Source: Bacteroidota bacterium (GTDB lineage: Bacteria; Bacteroidota; Bacteroidia; Bacteroidales; Porphyromonadaceae). From it: a DNA stretch of 64,000 bases. Location: positions 49,785 through 113,784 of the forward strand of contig JAEWZH010000004.1 of NCBI GenBank assembly GCA_023395395.1, given 5' to 3'. The position numbers and the translations under genes were made by a program. The notes under the pieces are model-generated. The model did no database searches and was not told the DNA's origin. It saw only the letters and a list, made by a program, of their open reading frames with translations. Position 1 is the stretch's first letter. Each line of letters opens with the position of its first letter. Shown piece after piece: positions 50,435 to 59,534 of the stretch.

Positions 50435-52621
50435 CTATTTATTAGAATAATGCGTCTGCAAAAGAAGAGTAGTAGGGACTCTTTCAATAATCTCGGGGTA
50501 CTCCGCCTTTAGATTTTTCCAAAGCGGGAAAGGCATAACCAAGAGGTCGTGCTCGGCAAAACAAAAATCACCCTTTGCCAATTCGGGAAAGAAATAATGG
50601 TGAATATCTGCTTGAGAGTTGGCAATCAGTTGGTCAGAAAGCGAGGTAAACCCACTTTCCATCCTATCTGAAAGCACTGCAATACTCTCAGCGGGATGAT
50701 CCAAACCCCTATCAACCACCACACCTACAGCACAATGATTAATATTGATAAAATCATTGGTCTTATCCTTGAAAAGGTTATGCACATTGAAAAGCTCAGT
50801 GGCAGAGGCTAGAGCCTGACCAAAACGATTGATGAAGCGCTCACGCTTAGCCTTTACATCTTTATCTTCTGGATTTGTCGAAAGTTCAAGACTTGCTCCC
50901 ACAAGAAGTAAATCAGTCTGCTTTATCTCGGTCGCTTTTACAATGGAGTGTATGGGATCGTCTGTCACCTCGTAATACTCCTCGACACTATAGCCGTGAC
51001 TATCTGCATGCTCTTGTATTGGCTTAAAGCTCTTGACCCGATAATGCTCAGCATCACTTCTACTGGTATCGCTACCAACAGTAAGGTGTAGACCCACGAG
51101 ATTGACCTTGTTGTCCATCTTAGGGAAAAAGCTCTCTACTATCCTCATCATCGTCAGTCCTGTCTTACTTCTCCCAAATGAGAAGAGGATATGGAATCCA
51201 TCTTTCACCGTTTTGACCATTTTGGCTGGCCATATTTTATTGACTAGAACTAGAGTTGGAGTAGTCATAAAGGTGGTCACCAAGGTCATGATAACCAATA
51301 TCGCATACATCACCGGAGAGAGGATTCCAAGTTGCAGACCCATAGATAGGATTACCAACTCCATCAATCCCCTAGTATTCATCAAGATCCCCATATAAAG
51401 GCTATCTCGCTTAGATTCTCCCACTACTCGGCAAGCACCATAAGTCCCCCCTATCTTGCCTAAGATTGCAACAAGAGTAATAATCAAAGTCACCCCCCAG
51501 TGTGTAGGCGTATTGAGTAATCCGATCTCCGTAGATAGCCCGCTAGAAACAAAAAATAATGGGAGGAATACTGCTAGTGATACATCCTCTACCTTCTCAG
51601 TCAGCATGTGACGAAAATTAAGGTTCGCAGGCATCACAACTCCTGCTATGAAAGCCCCAAATAAGGCATGTAATCCAAGTATCTCTGTCACATAGGATGA
51701 TATTAACAGTACCACAAATGCAAGTGCTACAATGCCTTTTCCTGCTACTTCTGTGGTATTATATGCTCCTCCAATCACAGCAAAAGCGGGGCGAACGATC
51801 AAGAACATGACCAACATATACACCACAGCAAAGAGCACAGTAAATAATGCGCTTAGTGGCGAACCAGCTTGGGCAATTGCCATAATCACAGCGAGCAAAC
51901 ACCAAGCGGTGATGTCTCCATTAGCAGCACTAGCCATTGAGAGTACACCAATAGGATCTTTCATCCTGCCTTGCTCTTGGATGATTCTAGCTAGGACAGG
52001 AAAGGCAGTAACGCTCAGGGAAATTCCCACAAAGAGTGCAAAAGTAAGCAGTGTACTCCCTTCCCCCGCATACTCCTTATAAAAGACAACAGACATTGCT
52101 ACCCCAAGTATAAAAGGGAATACAATGCCTGAGTGTGCTATCACTACGCTTTTTCGAAACTGTTTCTTTATCTCCTCTAGGTCAAGCTCCATACCGATGA
52201 CAAACATAAAGAAGATCAGTCCAAACTGGCTTAGAAGTTTGATGTTATAAAGGCTAGTACTAGGGAACAAGAATTGAAACCCCTCTGGCCAAAGCCACCC
52301 CATCACCGAAGGTCCAAGGATAATTCCCGCAATGATCTCACCTATCACTGATGGCTGACCTAACTTGGTGAATAACCAAGCTACTAACCTAGCAAAGATG
52401 AGAATCACTATTACTTGAAGCAAAAGTAACCCGAATGGAGAAATTATATGTCCCTTAAATAAATCAAGAAATATTCCAAATGCGTCGCCAATCGTGCTTT
52501 CCGCCCCATTTGATACAGCGTTCGGATCTGGAATCAAGGTAAGGAGGACAACCACAACAATACCTACCAGTAGCACTGCGCCATAGTAAATAATATCTCG
52601 TTTGTTTTGCCACTTACTCAT
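50435..52621 (-). CDS. Kef/NhaP-type cation:proton antiporter with C-terminal UspA-like domain
   Basis: 728 residues. The N-terminal CPA2 membrane domain has about 12 segments, with LGQPSVIGEIIAGIILGPSV, FGLIFFMFVIGMELDLEEIK and the core AAINGDITAWCLLAVI-like stretch SAANGDITAWCLLAVIMAIA. The last 240 residues are cytoplasmic and resemble a universal-stress-protein fold (KQTDLLLVGASLELS). An extra N-terminal membrane segment precedes the core. It could exchange Na+ or K+ for protons. It lies within the lipid gene row, 5 to 6 bp from either neighbour. Confidence 0.9.
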   Translation of the reverse strand: MSKWQNKRDIIYYGAVLLVGIVVVVLLTLIPDPNAVSNGAESTIGDAFGIFLDLFKGHIISPFGLLLLQVIVILIFARLVAWLFTKLGQPSVIGEIIAGIILGPSVMGWLWPEGFQFLFPSTSLYNIKLLSQFGLIFFMFVIGMELDLEEIKKQFRKSVVIAHSGIVFPFILGVAMSVVFYKEYAGEGSTLLTFALFVGISLSVTAFPVLARIIQEQGRMKDPIGVLSMASAANGDITAWCLLAVIMAIAQAGSPLSALFTVLFAVVYMLVMFLIVRPAFAVIGGAYNTTEVAGKGIVALAFVVLLISSYVTEILGLHALFGAFIAGVVMPANLNFRHMLTEKVEDVSLAVFLPLFFVSSGLSTEIGLLNTPTHWGVTLIITLVAILGKIGGTYGACRVVGESKRDSLYMGILMNTRGLMELVILSMGLQLGILSPVMYAILVIMTLVTTFMTTPTLVLVNKIWPAKMVKTVKDGFHILFSFGRSKTGLTMMRIVESFFPKMDNKVNLVGLHLTVGSDTSRSDAEHYRVKSFKPIQEHADSHGYSVEEYYEVTDDPIHSIVKATEIKQTDLLLVGASLELSTNPEDKDVKAKRERFINRFGQALASATELFNVHNLFKDKTNDFININHCAVGVVVDRGLDHPAESIAVLSDRMESGFTSLSDQLIANSQADIHHYFFPELAKGDFCFAEHDLLVMPFPLWKNLKAEYPEIIERVPTTLLLQTHYSNK

Positions 52622-52627
52622 TGATTT

Positions 52628-53536
52628 CTATCTGTATTTAATTAAGTCTAACACATTTTCATAGGAAGGAAGTAATCCGAAAGATCTCCGCATGATTAGT
52701 TCGCGTGCACTCTTCAAATCATGAAACTCATTCATCTCCTCCGGCATTATTGGAGCCCCCACGTACACATCTATATTTGAGCCTTTCTTATTGGTGATCT
52801 CTCGAGGTAGAAGAATTGAGGCAGGGTAGTAGCCATATCGCTTTCCAAATTTGAAATATCCTGCAGAGTTGTTTCCCTCAAACATTATCGGAAATATCGG
52901 TATTCCTGCAGACTTAATGATCTTTACATTATTCATCTGCCAGAGCTGTTCGATTGGACGCTTCATCTCATCATTAAAATGAGGTACCCCTCCCGCAGGA
53001 AACATCCCCACGGGATGCCCTTCCAATATTTGCTGAGTAACCATTCTCACACCAGAAATATTCTTTGATGGGTCGTGCACATAATTTTTCCGATTTATCC
53101 TAGGCTGTACTGGTATCCAATAGTCATTGAGAGCGGTAATCCTATTGAGAAATCCATTGACCAACACCTTAAAATCCTCGCGTACGCCTCCCATTATATC
53201 AATTAAGATAATACCATCCAATCCCCCATAAGGGTGGTTGGAAATGGTAAAAAATGCACCCATCTTCTTCATCAATTCCAGATGTTCGCTACCATGGAGT
53301 GTATAGGTCACATCAATACGAGGATCTGCCAATATTGCCTTAGTCACTTCCGTCCCTTTGAGATGACAGTGCGCATCATGTATCCTATTCAGATCCTTTA
53401 TCTTTAATATACTCAAAAGTCCTTTTCCCAAAAAGCGCCCTATACGACTTCTAAAAAAAGGATGGAGTATATCTCCAAGGTCATCTACTGTCACCAAAAA
53501 ATTGGCGGGATTTGCTTGCCTCTTGTCACTCATCAC
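52628..53536 (-). CDS. Lysophospholipid-type acyltransferase
   Basis: 302 residues of the PlsC-like fold. The catalytic His/Asp block reads FFTISNHPYGGLDGIILIDI, with five residues between His and Asp instead of the usual four, a form I recall in a Bacteroidota branch near OlsA-like enzymes. Later marks are GHPVGMFPAGGVPHF and IPIFPIMFEGNNSAGYF. It probably acylates a lysolipid or an amino-lipid in the inner leaflet. It overlaps the CDP-alcohol transferase gene by 11 bp. Confidence 0.85.
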   Translation of the reverse strand: MMSDKRQANPANFLVTVDDLGDILHPFFRSRIGRFLGKGLLSILKIKDLNRIHDAHCHLKGTEVTKAILADPRIDVTYTLHGSEHLELMKKMGAFFTISNHPYGGLDGIILIDIMGGVREDFKVLVNGFLNRITALNDYWIPVQPRINRKNYVHDPSKNISGVRMVTQQILEGHPVGMFPAGGVPHFNDEMKRPIEQLWQMNNVKIIKSAGIPIFPIMFEGNNSAGYFKFGKRYGYYPASILLPREITNKKGSNIDVYVGAPIMPEEMNEFHDLKSARELIMRRSFGLLPSYENVLDLIKYR

Positions 53537-54434
53537 CTAGTTGTTCGAGATAAATCTTACACAAAGTCTCATGTTGTGCACGTGAGACCACTGCTACAAT
53601 ATTGAGAAATAAGACCTCATAAACGAAGTAAAACCAAGGAATACCCAAAAGTGCCGAGACGAATAGAGCCATGGTACGACCGTTAAAGGTCATCAGATTG
53701 ATCAACTTCTGTATCAGCATACTCCCTTGTCTAAATCCCAGAGACTCCTCCTCTGTAAAATGTTTGACCACAAGTCTATTCGCCAATTTTTGAAGTTTCG
53801 GGCTGAGCTTTGCCTGCATCAGAGTATAGTAGGAATAAATTCGACTCACGAGTCTTGAAAAACCTACTGGCATCGCATCTACCCTCGATTTCACCACGGC
53901 ATAACTCTCAAATTCCTTTCCATTCTTCCCTCCGATAACCCAGAGGTGAAAAGTCTTGTAAAGGTCGGTCACCGCAGCTTGCACCAAATGGCTCATCATC
54001 GATAGCACTGCTCCGACAATAAATATCCAGTGACCAGAGGCGTCATACATTCTAAGTGCGATAGCCGTATATAGTGTGATAAACCAAAGATCACCAGCCA
54101 TACCATCTAAGATACGTCCAATCTTGGACTTAATACCTGTGAGGCGCGCTAGCTGTCCATCTACACAGTCAAGTATATTGGCAGTCACTAGTCCAGCAAT
54201 ACCCAATAGCGTCATCCAAATCGAATCGTAGTAGAAAGACCAAGCGCCCATCATTCCCACCACAATACTGATGACAGTAATCGTATTTGGGGTAATGCCC
54301 GTATTCCTAAGTGACCAAGCAATCCTAAAACCAACAGGGCGGTAAAACACCCTATCAATATAATTTTCCGTTTCTAAGGACTTCAGCGAACTCAGATACG
54401 CTTCATTCCTTTCATATCTATCCTTATTCATCAT
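53526..54434 (-). CDS. CDP-alcohol phosphatidyltransferase family enzyme
   Basis: 302 residues, membrane. The complete family motif is present: D-x2-DG-x2-AR-x8-G-x3-D-x3-D, seen as NILDCVDGQLARLTGIK then KIGRILDGMAGDLWF. About six membrane segments surround it, and a hydrophilic piece (HFTEEESLGFRQGSML) precedes the last two. The enzyme links a CDP-activated group to an alcohol. With a cytidylyltransferase gene two genes upstream it may use a CDP-polyol as donor, which differs from the usual CDP-diacylglycerol route. Substrate unproven. Confidence 0.88.
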   Translation of the reverse strand: MMNKDRYERNEAYLSSLKSLETENYIDRVFYRPVGFRIAWSLRNTGITPNTITVISIVVGMMGAWSFYYDSIWMTLLGIAGLVTANILDCVDGQLARLTGIKSKIGRILDGMAGDLWFITLYTAIALRMYDASGHWIFIVGAVLSMMSHLVQAAVTDLYKTFHLWVIGGKNGKEFESYAVVKSRVDAMPVGFSRLVSRIYSYYTLMQAKLSPKLQKLANRLVVKHFTEEESLGFRQGSMLIQKLINLMTFNGRTMALFVSALLGIPWFYFVYEVLFLNIVAVVSRAQHETLCKIYLEQLGDE

Positions 54435-54442
54435 TCACTCTC

Positions 54443-55180
54443 TCATCTATACGAATATCCGCCCGATAGTGTGAGTATGTCACCATTGAAATAGCCATTG
54501 TCCAAAACATAGGCAAATAGCGATCCCACTTCATCTGGAGTAGCAAAACGGTGCAGCGCCACCTTGGCTTCGATATTAGCTCTGATCTCCCGAGACTTAG
54601 TTTTCTGCCATTCTGTATCGACGAATCCTGGGGCAATGCCCACTACCCTGTGCCTATAAGGCTCAAGATGCTTTACGAGATTAAGAACCAGAGCATGAAC
54701 AGCACTTTTACTCACTCCATATCCTAACGATACCGAATGAGGCTGCACCGCCATCATAGAGCCAGTAAAGAGGAAGAGCCCCCCCTCTGCCATCTTGGGC
54801 GCTAGCCTCTTAGTCATCTCTACAGGGAAGTGCACATTGGCTTGGAATAGCTTTCGCCACTCCTCCATTTCTATCGTTTCTAAAGAAGACCTATTGGTCA
54901 CATTGGCATTGAAGCAGACCACAGTAGGCACAAAATCGACTTCCTCAAGAGCTTCTTCAAGAGCTTCCCCTTCAAAAGGGTCAGTCACATCGAGCTGACA
55001 AAGGTGAAACACCACATCCTCATACCTCTCTCCTAGTTCCTCTAGTACCTTCAAAGCTCGCTCAACATCACTGTTGTAGGTAAGAAATATCTCCTCTACA
55101 TCGCTCCGTTTTGCCATAGCTTCCACGGCTGCTAGTCCGATCCCTTTCGAGCCACCTGTCACCAATACCTTATGCCCCAT
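54443..55180 (-). CDS. Short-chain dehydrogenase/reductase
   Basis: 245 residues of the classical SDR type. Cofactor motif VLVTGGSKGIGLAAVEAMA; NAG-like motif CFNANVTN; catalytic serine in GGLFLFTGSMMAV, and Y-x3-K in SLGYGVSKSAVHALVLN. The substrate is not known. Its position between the cytidylyltransferase and the CDP-alcohol transferase suggests that it reduces the alcohol headgroup or a sphingoid/keto-lipid intermediate. Confidence 0.88.
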   Translation of the reverse strand: MGHKVLVTGGSKGIGLAAVEAMAKRSDVEEIFLTYNSDVERALKVLEELGERYEDVVFHLCQLDVTDPFEGEALEEALEEVDFVPTVVCFNANVTNRSSLETIEMEEWRKLFQANVHFPVEMTKRLAPKMAEGGLFLFTGSMMAVQPHSVSLGYGVSKSAVHALVLNLVKHLEPYRHRVVGIAPGFVDTEWQKTKSREIRANIEAKVALHRFATPDEVGSLFAYVLDNGYFNGDILTLSGGYSYR

Positions 55181-55185
55181 AGCTC

Positions 55186-55671
55186 CTACTTGCTATCCTT
55201 ATCGCAGCTGTCATCGATAATCATACCAGGGCTAGGCTTTTCTTGTCTCCGTTCGTGCAGATGGGCATTGTACGACTCTGCAGCAGCTTCCTTGATATTA
55301 CTGCTGGTCACCCCTACGCCATAAGGGAAGTAAAAGACCTGTACGCCCATCTTTTTCAGATAGTCGTACTTCCCGTACCAGTCATCCCCTACCACGAATG
55401 CATCGATATTAAGCTTTTTGACCGTCTCAGTATGATCCAGAGTGTGCTGAGGGATTACTAAATCAGGCGTCTTGAGAGCCTCAATGATTTGCATTCTCTG
55501 TTCAAATGGGATGATTGGAGCTGCCTTATAAGTCTTCACCAATTCATCTGTACTCACCCCCACAATCAAAATATCAGCCAGTGCTCTGGCATAGTTAATC
55601 ATTCGAAGATGATTGTAATGAAACATATCGAATGTCCCGGAGGTATAGACTATTACCTTATTATTAAACAT
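55186..55671 (-). CDS. Cytidylyltransferase-family protein with altered HxGH motif
   Basis: 161 residues of the nucleotidyltransferase fold (TagD, CCT type). The first motif is YTSGTFDMFHYNHLRMINYA, where the classical H-x-G-H reads H18-Y-N20-H21, so the glycine is Asn. The second part is typical: DILIVGVSTDELVKTYK, PFEQRMQIIEALK, then FVVGDDWYGKYDYLKKMG. Near the end TSSNIKEAAAESY replaces the ISTT-x-I motif. It may activate glycerol-3-phosphate or another small phospho-alcohol with CTP. Starts 23 bp after pdxA. Confidence 0.82.
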   Translation of the reverse strand: MFNNKVIVYTSGTFDMFHYNHLRMINYARALADILIVGVSTDELVKTYKAAPIIPFEQRMQIIEALKTPDLVIPQHTLDHTETVKKLNIDAFVVGDDWYGKYDYLKKMGVQVFYFPYGVGVTSSNIKEAAAESYNAHLHERRQEKPSPGMIIDDSCDKDSK

Positions 55672-55694
55672 AACACTAGTTTCCTATTTCTGAA

Positions 55695-56798
55695 TTAAAA
55701 CTCATCGTCACTCTTTGATAGATCCAGTCGCACATTATCCTTGCCACGCTCTACATACTGTTTCTGCAGGGGATTGGTAGTTGCCTCTCGATGGCGCTCC
55801 CTATTTCGGTGTATATCTATAGCGCAGTAGATGGCATTACGCAACGAGGCCTCACTTGCCTCTCCCTTCCCTGCAATATCAAAAGCCGTACCATGATCCG
55901 GAGAAGTGCGAATGATCGGCAAACCACACGTGACATTGACCCCTTCGTCCATAGCTAAGAGTTTGAAAGGGAGCAACCCCTGATCGTGGTACATAGAGAG
56001 CACTACGTCAAACTGCCTATAATTACCACTGCCCCAAAAACCGTCAGCAGCAAAGGGACCAAAGACACGATACCCTGCCTCCCAAGCCTCCTTAACGGCA
56101 GGAGCAATCACCTCTACCTCCTCACGGCCAAGCAATCCATCCTCTCCCGCATGTGGGTTAAGCCCGAGCACTGCAATCCTAGGCTTCTCTACCCCAAAGT
56201 CTTGCTGCATGGTGCGTTCTAGAGCTTCAATAGAGCTTAGTACTCTACCCTTAGTCACGAAGTTCGACACCTCACTCAGTGGCACGTGAATCGTGAGAAG
56301 TGCCACCTTCAGCACGTCAGTAGAGAAGAGCATCATGGGCTCTGTACTGCCCTTAAATGGCTCTGCAAAAAACTCTGTATGTCCAACGAAAGGAAAGCCG
56401 TTGAGCCCCATCACTCCCTTATTGATAGGAGCTGTCACAACAGCATCTATAGATCCGGCTAAGAGGTCTTCTCTAGCTACCGCTATTGCATGCTCGGCGA
56501 GCTTACCTGCAAGGGCACTATGCTGACCATGCATTACAGTTACTTCTCCCCCCTCAGTATTCACATCCACGATATTTAGTACCCCATCCACTGCATCAGC
56601 GGCACTGCTGACGATATTGTGTCGAAGCGAGATATTGATGCCCAATCCCTTCTTGTAGTAGCTAAAGGCTTGGATTGAGCCGTACAATACCGGGGTAAAT
56701 AGCTCTACACAACGATCATCCTCAAGCACCTTGAGGATGATCTCATATCCAATACCATTAAAATCGCCATGTGTGATTCCAATCCTAATCTTATTCAT
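55695..56798 (-). CDS. pdxA: 4-hydroxythreonine-4-phosphate dehydrogenase
   Basis: A 367-residue NAD-dependent, metal-using enzyme of pyridoxal-phosphate synthesis. Visible: IRIGITHGDFNGIGYEIILK at the start, VTAPINKGVMGLNGFPFVGH then TEFFA, GLNPHAGEDGLLGREE, FAADGFWGSGNYRQFD, and SMYHDQGLLPFKLLAMDEGV with TCGLPIIRTSPDHGTAFDI. The His residues of these blocks bind the metal. It heads a packed row of eight minus-strand genes down to engB. Confidence 0.96.
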   Translation of the reverse strand: MNKIRIGITHGDFNGIGYEIILKVLEDDRCVELFTPVLYGSIQAFSYYKKGLGINISLRHNIVSSAADAVDGVLNIVDVNTEGGEVTVMHGQHSALAGKLAEHAIAVAREDLLAGSIDAVVTAPINKGVMGLNGFPFVGHTEFFAEPFKGSTEPMMLFSTDVLKVALLTIHVPLSEVSNFVTKGRVLSSIEALERTMQQDFGVEKPRIAVLGLNPHAGEDGLLGREEVEVIAPAVKEAWEAGYRVFGPFAADGFWGSGNYRQFDVVLSMYHDQGLLPFKLLAMDEGVNVTCGLPIIRTSPDHGTAFDIAGKGEASEASLRNAIYCAIDIHRNRERHREATTNPLQKQYVERGKDNVRLDLSKSDDEF

Positions 56799-56885
56799 CG
56801 TTATTTCGAGTCAGAAGAGAAAGTAAGATAGCCTCCATCGTGGGCTTTCTTTGTCCCAACCCTTCCCTATACTATTTAATTACTG

Positions 56886-57911
56886 TTACTCACCCACAGG
56901 ACGCAATGTATACAACTGAGACTCAGCGTACAACACTAGGCCTTTCTTTGACCCCCCGGGATTGAATACTGACACTTCAGCCACAATCACACGTCCATTT
57001 GCCACATCTGGTATGGCGTGCAACACATAGGGACCACCCATCATATCGCCCACCATAGACCAGAGACCTCGGAGCTCGACACGCTGCAGACCATTATACT
57101 CAAACTTCCTCACCCTAGGCGTTATGCGTTTCTCGGTCGTCATATAAGAGTTTTCGTATTGCCCCTTCACATTTTGCTGCAATACACTATCACGCATCGC
57201 TATGATATGATTAGGCTCTAGGCTTCCTACCGTCTCAAGGGGATAAGTATAAATCATCAAATCAGTACGTCCTTTCTGACCAAGATCCGAAGCCCATACA
57301 AAATTATCAGCCGTATTAGTAAACTTGACGAGGTTGGTAGCATTGATTGTCCACCCTCCAATCGTATCCTCAACGAGCTTCGCTAAGGCACTTGAATAAG
57401 TGGTCTCAAAGCTCGCACTCAACCTCTTCATCTCCTCCTGATGGATAAGATCGGAGAGATACTCTCCTCTCTGCCTGAGCAATTGGTAAAAACCCTCCAT
57501 ACTCTCAGCCTTGGCGTGGATAATCAACTGACCAGCTACAAACTGATCCCGAGCAAGACCGACCGAAGGTCGAGTGTACACCTCAGGGTCAATTGAAACA
57601 TAGAGCACATTGCGCATTGACTTAAACATTTGGGAGAAATTTTGCTCCGTCGTCGTCATCACAGTCACCATGGGTTCAGCTTGAGGGAGAATCGGCATGG
57701 GACGCCCAAAGGCAGCTTTGATACTATCCCTCAGTGCTGGTGTATCATACTCTAAGGGGACGACGGCCACCATCTCCATAGGCGAACCGCTGGCTCCAAA
57801 GAGCCCGCCCATAGCTGACTTTTGTTGTTTGCCACACCCGCCCATCAATAGTGCCCCAAGCAACAGCAATACCAAAACTCCAATATATCTCTGATTTATT
57901 CGTAACATCAT
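56886..57911 (-). CDS. DUF4837 family lipoprotein
   Basis: With the ATG at 57911 the product is 341 residues and starts MMLRINQRYIGVLVLLLL, a proper signal peptide with a lipobox-like LLMGGC. An in-frame ATG at 57944 would add 11 residues before it and lies too near the inferred transcript start. The mature protein shows MEMVAVVPLEYDTPALRDS, then TTTEQNFSQMFKSMRNVLYV and YEWS-free central strands. DUF4837 proteins are common Bacteroidota lipoproteins of unknown role. It lies 87 bp before pdxA. Confidence 0.87.
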   Translation of the reverse strand: MMLRINQRYIGVLVLLLLGALLMGGCGKQQKSAMGGLFGASGSPMEMVAVVPLEYDTPALRDSIKAAFGRPMPILPQAEPMVTVMTTTEQNFSQMFKSMRNVLYVSIDPEVYTRPSVGLARDQFVAGQLIIHAKAESMEGFYQLLRQRGEYLSDLIHQEEMKRLSASFETTYSSALAKLVEDTIGGWTINATNLVKFTNTADNFVWASDLGQKGRTDLMIYTYPLETVGSLEPNHIIAMRDSVLQQNVKGQYENSYMTTEKRITPRVRKFEYNGLQRVELRGLWSMVGDMMGGPYVLHAIPDVANGRVIVAEVSVFNPGGSKKGLVLYAESQLYTLRPVGE

Positions 57912-57961
57912 TGCACATTCAACTTTATTACACAATATGGGCAATGCCCCTTTCTATTCCA

Positions 57962-57969
57962 CAAATCTA
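57962..57969 (-). promoter_or_regulatory. -7 promoter box of the DUF4837 gene
   Basis: TAGATTTG on the minus strand, full match, about 45-50 nt before the ATG at 57911. No good -33 box. Confidence 0.5.
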
Positions 57970-58100
57970 CCAAAAAAGGTTGAAGAGTGCACTAGTCCCA
58001 AACAACGCATTACTCATAATTTAACTAACGGTGTCTTCCCAGAGATCTAACCTATCGTCCAAGATCAAAATCACCCACGGCTATAGGTAACACAATAAAT

Positions 58101-58142
58101 CTCCCCCTTATAGAGTTGCCACAGCATTTCTATAAAGGAGAG
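58101..58142 (-). terminator. Probable terminator after the DUF4374 gene
   Basis: On the minus strand CTCTCCTTTATAGA pairs with TCTATAAGGGGGAG over 14 positions (two G-T pairs), 14-nt loop, then ATTTATTGTGTT. Fits the end of the B12-controlled operon. Confidence 0.55.
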
Positions 58143-58230
58143 ATCTGTTGTTAAATATGGGATGTCTGATATTCCCGATCGATATCAAGTAATTGGCAAT
58201 AGCATTCCTCTGATGAGATAAATTTCCAAA

Positions 58231-59517
58231 CTATTTCTCATCAAGCACAATAATACGATCGGCAAAGTAGCCTGGCTTAAGCTTTGCCACAGGAGTCACT
58301 TTTTCGCTATCAAAATCATACTTGTAGAACTTCGTCTGCTCTTTGTCACTTATCCCCAGAATAGCGTAATCTCTTTCGACGACAATGAGTTCAGTATACG
58401 TTCCTCCCTGACTAAAAGGAATGCCCTCTATGCGATGTTGTTCTTTGGTTGCTAAGTCCACAACTGCCCAAAAGAATACCATGGGTTCTTTCCAGTCATT
58501 CTTCCCCGTAGCGTACATAGGATTTTGCAGATATACAATGGCCTTACTTCCTTTCATATGGTGAATAGTAATAATCTTGCTATTCTCCATTAAATCTACT
58601 TTGTAGTTGGGGTCCGGCCTGTATTCTCCAGCCTTGATACGTAGGATATAACCACTTTGTTGTGTTGATGAGGGAGCACCTTCTATCACTGTATTACAGA
58701 GCATATATAAGTCACCATTGGCATCAAAAAAGGCAGTTTGGTGTCTCAACGACCCAAACGATACAGAGCCTGGTCGATCCACCCTATCTTCCTTTTCAAG
58801 ATGTATGACATCCATCGTCGTAGGGTCAATCGTAGCTGTAAAAAAGTATTTATGGCTATCTGGAGCCATACTGTTTTTTTTAGCTTCTTCTTTGTCTTCA
58901 TACCTAAAGTTGAATAATAGCCTATTGTCTGCTTTTCTATGTGCTAGTAGTCCACACGAAGAAAATTGCTCTTTTTCACTCAAGGCGGGAAGTTTAAGCG
59001 AACCCTTTTGGATTACCTCCATCTTTTCGACGTCCACCTTTACCCAGTTCATCATCTCCTTACTTTCTGGAGCACCTATCAAAATGAGTGTCTTGTCGTC
59101 AAGCCAAGCATGGGCAAATCGCCTATCACACAGCTCTGGCAGGGGGAAAAGCTTAATGGTCTCAACTCCCTTGTCCGTAATCTTATACTTTCCAAAGTTT
59201 AAGACCTTTCTGCTAATACTATAGTAGTACCCCTTGTGATAGATGACGAATGGAGTAATCCCGGACTCCAAAGTTTCTGCACCAGTTTGTCTCACATCGT
59301 ACTCTCCCTCCAAGAGGGTAGGTATTTTTTTGACCACGTGCGGGTCTTGTTTAATGGTCGAGGAAGTCCCATCTCCTATAGCTAGCCACATATCATATTT
59401 ATCTGGTAGAGTGACATCATGGTTTTGGGGTTCTTTCGGAGTTTCTTTTCCCTTACAACCAGCAGAAATGGCAACCATCAATACTGCCAATAAGTAGATT
59501 AAAGACCTTTGTTTCAT
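58231..59517 (-). CDS. DUF4374 family surface lipoprotein, candidate corrinoid-capture protein
   Basis: 428 residues. The signal peptide ends in AISAGC (cysteine 21). The mature part has the repeating strand pattern expected for a beta-propeller (HAWLDDKTLILIGAP, NRLLFNFRYEDKEE, FDANGDLYMLCNTVIEG, RDYAILGISDKEQTKFYKYD). DUF4374 proteins occur beside TonB-dependent receptors for iron-siderophores. Here the gene follows a cobalamin-riboswitch receptor by 17 bp, so it may act like BtuG of Bacteroides, a propeller lipoprotein that binds B12 on the surface; that is inference. Confidence 0.85.
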   Translation of the reverse strand: MKQRSLIYLLAVLMVAISAGCKGKETPKEPQNHDVTLPDKYDMWLAIGDGTSSTIKQDPHVVKKIPTLLEGEYDVRQTGAETLESGITPFVIYHKGYYYSISRKVLNFGKYKITDKGVETIKLFPLPELCDRRFAHAWLDDKTLILIGAPESKEMMNWVKVDVEKMEVIQKGSLKLPALSEKEQFSSCGLLAHRKADNRLLFNFRYEDKEEAKKNSMAPDSHKYFFTATIDPTTMDVIHLEKEDRVDRPGSVSFGSLRHQTAFFDANGDLYMLCNTVIEGAPSSTQQSGYILRIKAGEYRPDPNYKVDLMENSKIITIHHMKGSKAIVYLQNPMYATGKNDWKEPMVFFWAVVDLATKEQHRIEGIPFSQGGTYTELIVVERDYAILGISDKEQTKFYKYDFDSEKVTPVAKLKPGYFADRIIVLDEK

Positions 59518-59534
59518 AAAAAAGAAAATCTATG

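Larger units (their letters stand above)
57912..58230. other. Non-coding stretch between DUF4837 and DUF4374 genes
   Basis: 319 bases with the DUF4837 promoter box and the hairpin 58101-58142. The piece AAATCTCCCCCTTATAGAG (from 58097) resembles one decayed unit of the 22-bp repeat. Confidence 0.55.

Noticed and set aside
58718..59224. 168-residue plus-strand frame inside the DUF4374 gene
   Set aside because: Antisense shadow of a well-supported lipoprotein gene; no start signal of its own.
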